NCBI GenBank assembly: GCA_964584325.1
Contig: CAZOZP010000082.1
Location: 1 to 12,182 of the forward strand
Origin: CAZOZP01 sp964584325
Lineage (GTDB): Bacteria; Bacteroidota; Ignavibacteria; Ignavibacteriales; Melioribacteraceae
DNA length: 12,182 nt
Direction: 5' to 3'
The notes beneath the pieces are model-generated. The model searched no databases, was not told the DNA's origin, and worked only from the letters and a program-made list of their open reading frames with translations. Positions 7,958-12,182 of this stretch are shown here, piece after piece. Numbering within the stretch: the stretch's first letter is position 1; the number at the start of each line of letters is the position of its first letter. The translations under genes were made by a program, and so were the position numbers.

Positions 7958-8845
7958 ATGAGTAACGAAAAATACAAAATACTGCTAATTGATGATGATA
8001 ATGAAAATATTCAGCTTATAAAAAGAAAGCTAAGTATTAATAAATTTGAATATTTTTCTTCTGAAAACGGGAGCGAGGGTTACAATATTGCAGTGGAAGT
8101 AATTCCGGATATAATTCTGCTTGATTGGCAAATGCCTGACTTAGATGGAATAGAAGTATTAAAAATGCTCAAAAAAAATGCATTAACTTCTTCCATCCCG
8201 GTTGTAATGATAACCGGTGTGATGAGAGATTCGGACCATCTGAAAACTGCATTCGAAGCCGGCGCATCTGATTTTTTAAGGAAACCTGTCAATTCTACAG
8301 AATTAGATGCAAGAATAAATTCTATAATCAGGTTCAAGAAAGAAAATGCAAGGAGATTGGAACTTGAAGTGCTTCTTCTAAACCAAAAAAATGATTCTCT
8401 AAAGAAGGAAATAGTTCAGAAACAAAAAACTCTTTCGGAGTTATCTCTGCAAATATCACTTTCAGGAGAGATTGTCGAAGAATTTATTGAAGGAATCAGG
8501 ATCAATATTAAGAATAAAAATCAGCTTATGTGCGAAAGCGAAATTGAATCGATGATTGTTAAATTCAAAAAAAAGATGTTTGATATTAATTGGAGCTCTT
8601 TTGAAATTAAGTTCAGTGAAGCACACGGAGAATTTATCGGATTACTCAAATCTCGTTTCCCGAATTTAACTGAGAATGATCTTAAGATTTGCTCATTAAT
8701 CAGGATGGATTTATCATCCGCACAAATTTCTTCTATTGTTTTTATTAGTTACGAAGGTGTAAGAAAAGCCAGAACACGCCTCAGAAAAAAACTTCAGCTT
8801 GAGAGTAATGTGGATTTGACAGAGTTTCTGAAAAGTATTGGCTAA
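7958..8845 (+). CDS. Response regulator with GerE/LuxR-like HTH
   Basis: This encodes a 295-residue regulator. The receiver (about 5-125) has D12/D13, phospho-acceptor D56 in LLDWQMPD, T86 and K109 in RKP, all intact. A long helical linker (about 126-200, probably coiled coil) leads to a C-terminal domain. Its FPNLTENDLKICSLIRMDLS, then SYEGVRKARTRLRKKL, matches the helix-turn-helix found at the C-terminus of many Bacteroidota Y_Y_Y and TPR regulators (GerE/LuxR-like). It should bind DNA when phosphorylated. I chose the ATG at 7958, preceded by GAAAGG (7944-7949) at a spacing of 8, over the in-frame ATG at 7898 inside the kinase gene. The 4-nt gap to the kinase stop implies one transcript. 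The direct targets are unknown. No convincing terminator follows the stop: GGGTA/TACCC at 8893-8914 has a 12-nt loop and no T-run. Confidence 0.92.
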   Translation: MSNEKYKILLIDDDNENIQLIKRKLSINKFEYFSSENGSEGYNIAVEVIPDIILLDWQMPDLDGIEVLKMLKKNALTSSIPVVMITGVMRDSDHLKTAFEAGASDFLRKPVNSTELDARINSIIRFKKENARRLELEVLLLNQKNDSLKKEIVQKQKTLSELSLQISLSGEIVEEFIEGIRINIKNKNQLMCESEIESMIVKFKKKMFDINWSSFEIKFSEAHGEFIGLLKSRFPNLTENDLKICSLIRMDLSSAQISSIVFISYEGVRKARTRLRKKLQLESNVDLTEFLKSIG

Positions 8846-8956
8846 TGAAAACCATAGAAAAGTAAATACATAAATTAACAAAGTTAACTACCGGGTAATT
8901 ATCACAAGCTACCCAAAAGAACAATATTAATCACTTCTTCAAAATTCTTATTTCCC

Positions 8957-9006
8957 TGAAAATGTCCGCCTAAGAGTTTCAGAAAATAATCGATAGTCAA
9001 ATTGAT
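8957..9006 (+). promoter_or_regulatory. Shared upstream module, copy 1
   Basis: The 17-mer TGAAAATGTCCGCCTAA (8957-8973) reappears exactly upstream of the next cargo gene at 10126-10142. After the CCGCCT, 17 bp lead to ATCGATA (8989-8995), and ATTGA follows at 9001-9005. The same words occur at the same distances in copy 2, apart from one extra 11-bp unit there. The module lies about 46-95 bp before the start codon, which fits a promoter or operator. It does not resemble a CRP half-site pair (TGTGA-N6-TCACA). Confidence 0.55.
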
Positions 9007-9051
9007 TCCAAAACAGTTATCAAAAAATCATTAAAAATAAAAGGAGTTAAT

Positions 9052-10044
9052 ATGAAGTTACTATTTACTTTATTAGTTCTTGTAATTCTTACTGTTCAAA
9101 CTAATTCGCAAATTACTTTAGGCGACGCTATGGATGAAACCGCACCACTTATTACAGGGACAGCAGATGTTTATTCAAAACTTTATTATGAAAAATATTG
9201 CAGGATTATACCGCAACATTCCATGTCCTATGATATCCTTTCAGTTACTGAAAGTGATGTTGCAGGGTTTTTATATAATTCAGAGGGTACTTTGCTTGCT
9301 GCTAATGATGATTATAATGGTCTAGGTCTTAATTTTCAAATAACATATAATTTAATTCAAGGTGAAACTTATTATATCGGCATTGAGAACTATTATGGAG
9401 ATTATGTAATCACACTTCATGTTGTTGGTGGACTATTACCAGTTGAATTAGCAACTTTCACTGCTTCAGTTAATACCGGTCAAGTTACCCTAAATTGGAA
9501 AACTGCAACTGAAGTGAATAATTACGGATTTGAGATTCTTCGTCGCTTCGCTCCTCAGAATGACAGTCATTCTGATCCCGATCTATCGGGAGAAGAATCC
9601 CAATGGGAGAAGATTGGATTTGTAGAAGGTGCAGGGAATTCAAACACTCCGAAAGAATATACATTTATAGATAATTCTTCGGCAGCTACGACTACGCTCA
9701 GCTACCGGTTGAAACAGATAGATCTTGACGGAAAATATTCGTATTCAAAAGAAATAACGGTTGAACTATCCACTATACCGGAAGAATTCTCTTTGTCTCA
9801 GAATTACCCGAATCCGTTTAACCCAACAACAACAATAGAATTTTCATTACCGAACGAATCGGATGTAATGCTTAAAGTTTATAACCTGCTCGGACAGGAG
9901 GTGGCAACATTATTAAGCGGACAAATGAAAGCGGGATACCACAAGGTTAAATTCGATGCTTCCGGAATATCTTCAGGAATATATTTCTATAAGATTCAGG
10001 CAGGAGATTTCTCTGCAGTGAAGAAGCTGATGCTTTTGAAGTAA
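9052..10044 (+). CDS. T9SS-secreted protein with PPC-like domain
   Basis: This encodes a 330-residue exported protein. The signal peptide is residues 1-19 (LLFTLLVLVILTVQTNS). Residues about 22-125 resemble a bacterial pre-peptidase C-terminal (PPC) domain: an all-beta segment with SEGTLLAANDDYNGLGLNFQ and then GETYYIGIENYYGDY. A lineage-typical linker domain follows (about 128-240, with VELATFTASV and TATEVNNYGFEI). The T9SS C-terminal sorting domain (about 246-330) has NYPNPFNPTTTIEF, VYNLLGQEVATL and GIYFYKIQAGDF, and ends KKLMLLK. No catalytic domain is visible, so it is probably a surface or structural protein rather than an enzyme. Start: AAGGAG (9041-9046), 5 nt upstream. Residues 162-183 are encoded by a palindromic repeat element that paralogues appear to lack. 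The gene has its own terminator and is probably transcribed alone. Confidence 0.93.
   Translation: MKLLFTLLVLVILTVQTNSQITLGDAMDETAPLITGTADVYSKLYYEKYCRIIPQHSMSYDILSVTESDVAGFLYNSEGTLLAANDDYNGLGLNFQITYNLIQGETYYIGIENYYGDYVITLHVVGGLLPVELATFTASVNTGQVTLNWKTATEVNNYGFEILRRFAPQNDSHSDPDLSGEESQWEKIGFVEGAGNSNTPKEYTFIDNSSAATTTLSYRLKQIDLDGKYSYSKEITVELSTIPEEFSLSQNYPNPFNPTTTIEFSLPNESDVMLKVYNLLGQEVATLLSGQMKAGYHKVKFDASGISSGIYFYKIQAGDFSAVKKLMLLK
9478..9543 (+). repeat. 66-bp duplicated linker segment, copy 1
   Basis: This coding stretch matches 11603-11668 in the next gene at 64 of 66 bases, far above the identity of the flanking DNA. The match runs into the first bases of the palindromic repeat and stops there. 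It encodes the GQVTLNWKTATEVNNYGFEI region in both proteins. Confidence 0.85.
9534..9599 (+). repeat. In-frame palindromic repeat element
   Basis: This 66-bp block lies inside the PPC-protein gene and is built of nested palindromes. The outer arms are GATTCTTC (9534-9541) and GAAGAATC (9592-9599). A 9-bp perfect pair, CAGAATGAC (9556-9564) and GTCATTCTG (9566-9574), is separated by one base. A further hairpin is TCCCGAT-CT-ATCGGGA (9576-9591). It reads as two inverted copies of a GATTCTTC...CAGAATGAC unit, a type I recall as a multicopy intergenic repeat whose reverse translates as CHSERxEESQ. It is 22 codons long and leaves the frame open, adding residues 162-183. Confidence 0.85.
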
Positions 10045-10053
10045 CAGAGTTGG

Positions 10054-10081
10054 GGCAGGCTTAAAGAGTCTGCCTTATTTT
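10054..10081 (+). terminator. Rho-independent terminator
   Basis: The stem GGCAGGCT (10054-10061) pairs with AGTCTGCC (10067-10074) over 8 bp including one G-U, with a 5-nt loop (TAAAG), followed by TTATTTTAT. It starts 9 bp after the stop of the PPC-protein gene and separates it from the next cargo gene. Confidence 0.8.
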
Positions 10082-10125
10082 ATGTTTGAAATCAAAATTT
10101 CCATGCCTGGAATAACTATAATTCT

Positions 10126-10186
10126 TGAAAATGTCCGCCTAATGTCCGCCTTAAGTATTAACAAGATTATCGATAATTGGATTGAC
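10126..10186 (+). promoter_or_regulatory. Shared upstream module, copy 2
   Basis: TGAAAATGTCCGCCTAA (10126-10142) is identical to 8957-8973. The 11-bp unit AATGTCCGCCT is then repeated in tandem (10130-10140 and 10141-10151). After 17 bp comes ATCGATA inside the perfect palindrome TTATCGATAA (10167-10176), and ATTGA lies at 10181-10185, spaced as in copy 1. TTGACA (10182-10187) looks like a -35 box, but the nearest TATAAA (10201-10206) is only 13 bp away and adjoins the ribosome binding site, so it is not a convincing sigma-70 promoter. Confidence 0.55.
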
Positions 10187-10216
10187 AGAAATACTTTTAT
10201 TATAAACGGAGGATTT

Positions 10217-12182
10217 ATGAAAAATAAAATACTATTAATTATTTTTATTCTTAGTTTTGGAATAAATTACGCTCAAAACTGGTCACTTTTGGAAAAAATT
10301 GTTTCGAACGATAGAACTCTAATGGGTTATTTCGGTTTTTCTGTTGCCATTTCCGGAGATTTTTTATTTGTAGGATCAGTCGGTGAAACCAAAGATGTTT
10401 CAGGAGAAAATTCTTTGAATCTAGCCGGAGCTGTTTTTATTTATAAAAAAAACCTATCCGGTTCCTGGGCTTTTCATCAGAAGATAGTGCCTTCAGACAG
10501 AGCCGCAAATGACCGGTTTGGATATTCTGTTGCAGCATCGGGTGATTATCTTATCGTAAGCGCGCGGGATGAGGCTGAAGATGTAAATGGAAACAATACA
10601 CTATTTTCCGCAGGATCTGCTTATATATTTAAGAACGTTGAAGGTACCTGGACACAAGTTCAAAAAATTGTTGCTTCCGATAGAGGTTCGGGAGATTGGT
10701 TTGGTTATGCAGTCGGAATATCAGGAGATTACATCACTGTTAGCGCTCTTAAGGAGGATGAAAATGAAATCGGGGAAGCAACTGAAGCTGATGCCGGTTC
10801 AGCATATATATTTAAAAACACTGATGGAATATGGAGTCAGGTTAAAAAAATTGTTGCTTCCGATAGGCAGTGGGGCGACCAATTTGGAGCAGATATTTCA
10901 ATTTCAGGAGATTACATTATTGTTGGCGCTAATACTGAGGATGAAGATGCAAATGGAAACAATACAATAAATGCCGCCGGATCTGCCTATATTTTTCAGA
11001 ATATTGCCGGGAACTGGACCCAAATTCAGAAGATTGCCGCCTCCGATAGAAACACGAATGACTATTTTGGTGCCTCAGTATCAATTTCCGGTAATTTTTT
11101 AGTTGTCGGAGCACTTCTTGAAGCTGAAGACGCTGATGGTAACAATACAATAAGTGGCGCCGGATCTGCTTATATATTTAAGAACGTTGAAGGCACCTGG
11201 ACACAAGTTCAAAAAATTGTTGCTTCCGATAGAAACGGGTTTGATTTGTTCGGCTGTTCTATATCTATTTCCGGCGACTATATAATTGCAGGCTCTATGA
11301 ATGATGATGATGACGAAAATAATGCAAATCCGATACAAGATGCAGGTTCAGCTTATGTTTTTAAGAATAACGGTGGAATTTGGAGCCAGGTTCAAAAAGT
11401 CGTATCTACAGATAGAGATGTTTTTGACAGATTTGCTTATGACGTAGCAGTTTCAGGCGACTATTTTGTAGTTGGAAATGATGGTGACGCTCTGGATGCT
11501 AATGGAGAAAACGCAATAGACGATGCCGGTTCTGCTTATATTTTTGGAAATATGGATGTACTTCCCGTGGAACTTGAATCATTCACATCTTCTGTTTCAG
11601 GAGGTCAAGTTACCCTTAACTGGAAAACTGCAACTGAAGTGAATAATTACGGATTTGAGATTCTTCGTTCCGCTCAGAATGACATTTGGGAGAATATTGG
11701 CTTTGTTGCAGGAGCAGGTAATTCAAATAGTCCGAAAGAATATTCTTATGAAGACAATTCCGAATTAAACGGAAAATATTCATACAGATTGAAACAAGTA
11801 GATTTAGATGGCAAGTATTCGTATTCAAAGGAAATAACTGTAGAATTATCAGCAATTCCTGCGGAATTTTCATTATCTCAGAATTATCCTAATCCTTTTA
11901 ATCCTGTAACAACAATAAGATATTCAGTTCCAGTCACTCTGTCACCTGTCACTGTGTCACTTGTTGTTTATAACCTTCTCGGTCAGGAAGTGGCAACACT
12001 TGTAAATACACAGCAGCCGGCAGGTAATTATGAAGTGAAATTCGATGCCTCCGGAATATCTTCGGGTGTATATCTTTATAAGATTCAGGCAGGAGAATAT
12101 TCGGCCGTGAAGAAGCTTATGCTTTTGAAGTGTCTATTAAGAAAAAAGTCAAGAGAAATATCTCCCCCTTGGCAAAAATTTG
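10217..12182 (+). CDS. T9SS-secreted FG-GAP beta-propeller protein, 3' partial
   Basis: The frame is open from the ATG at 10217 to the window edge: 655 codons, no stop. GGAGG (10208-10212) lies 4 nt before the start. Another in-frame ATG at 10142 would put 25 non-hydrophobic residues before the signal peptide, so I reject it. After a signal peptide (1-19), seven repeats of about 60 residues (about 22-445) share FGxSVxISGDYxxVGA and AGSAYIFK.xGxWxQVQKIVASDR, which fits FG-GAP/integrin-alpha-like blades of one seven-bladed propeller. Asp/Asn-rich loops such as DEDANGNN may bind calcium. The lineage linker starts near 449 and the T9SS sorting domain near 552 (NYPNPFNPVTT). The usual end, KKLMLLK, falls at residue 638, but TGT follows instead of a stop, adding at least 17 residues (CLLRKKSREISPPWQKF). 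The likely role is a surface adhesion or binding protein; no enzyme motif is seen. Confidence 0.93.
   Translation, partial: MKNKILLIIFILSFGINYAQNWSLLEKIVSNDRTLMGYFGFSVAISGDFLFVGSVGETKDVSGENSLNLAGAVFIYKKNLSGSWAFHQKIVPSDRAANDRFGYSVAASGDYLIVSARDEAEDVNGNNTLFSAGSAYIFKNVEGTWTQVQKIVASDRGSGDWFGYAVGISGDYITVSALKEDENEIGEATEADAGSAYIFKNTDGIWSQVKKIVASDRQWGDQFGADISISGDYIIVGANTEDEDANGNNTINAAGSAYIFQNIAGNWTQIQKIAASDRNTNDYFGASVSISGNFLVVGALLEAEDADGNNTISGAGSAYIFKNVEGTWTQVQKIVASDRNGFDLFGCSISISGDYIIAGSMNDDDDENNANPIQDAGSAYVFKNNGGIWSQVQKVVSTDRDVFDRFAYDVAVSGDYFVVGNDGDALDANGENAIDDAGSAYIFGNMDVLPVELESFTSSVSGGQVTLNWKTATEVNNYGFEILRSAQNDIWENIGFVAGAGNSNSPKEYSYEDNSELNGKYSYRLKQVDLDGKYSYSKEITVELSAIPAEFSLSQNYPNPFNPVTTIRYSVPVTLSPVTVSLVVYNLLGQEVATLVNTQQPAGNYEVKFDASGISSGVYLYKIQAGEYSAVKKLMLLKCLLRKKSREISPPWQKF
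10613..10684 (+). repeat. 72-bp propeller-blade repeat, copy 1
   Basis: This segment matches 11162-11233 with one mismatch in 72 bases (T10645 against C11194). The offset is 549 bp, i.e. 183 codons or three blades. It encodes GSAYIFKNVEGTWTQVQKIV and the following residues in both places. Other blade pairs are much less alike at DNA level. Confidence 0.9.
11162..11233 (+). repeat. 72-bp propeller-blade repeat, copy 2
   Basis: This is the partner of 10613-10684, 71 of 72 bases identical and in the same reading frame. Identity stops abruptly on both sides, which suggests recent exchange or duplication within the gene. Confidence 0.9.
11603..11668 (+). repeat. 66-bp duplicated linker segment, copy 2
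   Basis: This is the partner of 9478-9543 in the PPC-protein gene, 64 of 66 bases identical. The two genes diverge immediately after this block, where each carries a different version of the hairpin repeat. Confidence 0.85.
11659..11684 (+). repeat. 26-bp half-copy of palindromic repeat in CDS
   Basis: GATTCTTC (11659-11666) and CAGAATGAC (11675-11683) flank an 8-bp centre (GTTCCGCT). It is a single unit of the element that is present as an inverted pair at 9534-9599. It begins at the equivalent position, the last base of the Glu codon in NNYGFE, and encodes residues 482-490 (ILRSAQND and the next residue). Read on the minus strand it encodes CHSERNEESQ. Confidence 0.75.
11933..11962 (+). 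repeat. Two 15-bp tandem units in CDS
   Basis: GTCACTCTGTCACCT and GTCACTGTGTCACTT are adjacent and match at 13 of 15 bases. They encode VTLSP and VTVSL within the sorting domain, between the NPFNP motif and VYNLLGQ. The paralogous protein is 3 residues shorter here. It is a simple in-frame tandem expansion in a beta-strand or loop. Confidence 0.7.

Noticed and set aside
8893..8914. GGGTA/TACCC inverted repeat after the response regulator as a terminator
   Set aside because: It has only a 5-bp stem, a 12-nt loop and no T-run.
10182..10206. TTGACA and TATAAA as a sigma-70 promoter
   Set aside because: The spacing is only 13 bp and the -10 would abut the ribosome binding site, leaving no room for a leader.
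10142..10216. In-frame ATG at 10142 as the start of the propeller protein
   Set aside because: It lies in the conserved upstream module and would bury the signal peptide; the ATG at 10217 has a strong GGAGG.
10587..10970. 127-residue plus-strand reading frame inside the propeller gene
   Set aside because: It is offset by one base from the real frame. Its apparent internal repeats merely mirror the propeller blades.
11616..11873. 85-residue minus-strand frame containing CHSERNEESQ
   Set aside because: It is not a gene: it is the reverse reading of the propeller gene with its embedded hairpin repeat, a frequent source of false ORFs.

Overview
The window looks like an accessory stretch of an Ignavibacteria-type genome (Ignavibacteriota, Bacteroidota/Chlorobi group). 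This rests on three signs. Two secreted proteins end in a type IX secretion (T9SS) C-terminal sorting domain with the NYPNPFNP motif. The same proteins carry the linker LPVEL..FTASV..GQVTLNWKTATEVNNYGFEI, which I associate with this lineage. The DNA is AT-rich with many short dispersed hairpin repeats. The placement comes from recall and was not tested by search.

Layout, left to right. Positions 1-1156 hold a two-gene VapBC-type toxin-antitoxin operon (189-832) lying between two 64-bp direct repeats (2-65 and 1076-1139). The antitoxin leader contains two mutually exclusive inverted repeats, one of which would bury the ribosome binding site. Positions 1157-5611 (minus strand) encode a 1484-residue one-protein phosphorelay: signal peptide, 14 propeller repeats (two seven-bladed propellers), Y_Y_Y domain, one membrane helix, histidine kinase, receiver, class III nucleotide cyclase and a short TPR-like tail. 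A 335-bp divergent spacer separates it from a plus-strand pair (5947-8845): a seven-helix 7TMR-DISM-type sensor kinase followed after 4 nt by a response regulator with a C-terminal GerE/LuxR-like helix-turn-helix.

Positions 9052-12182 hold two paralogous T9SS cargo genes. The first (9052-10044) has a pre-peptidase-C-like domain. The second (10217 to beyond the window) has a seven-repeat FG-GAP-like beta-propeller. They share an upstream sequence module with fixed internal spacing, and they share a nearly identical stretch of linker DNA. Both carry a hairpin-type dispersed repeat inserted in frame at the same codon position. A rho-independent terminator lies between them.

How it may fit together (inference): the left sensor would turn an extracytoplasmic ligand into a cyclic nucleotide, probably cAMP from its Lys/Thr specificity pair. 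The right kinase-regulator pair would turn a second signal into transcription, and the cargo genes are candidate surface or secreted outputs. No sequence evidence directly ties the regulators to the cargo genes. The most unusual items are the HTCS-like sensor with a cyclase output, the palindromic elements inside coding sequence, the shared cargo upstream module, the vapB leader, and the apparent loss of the stop codon in the last gene.
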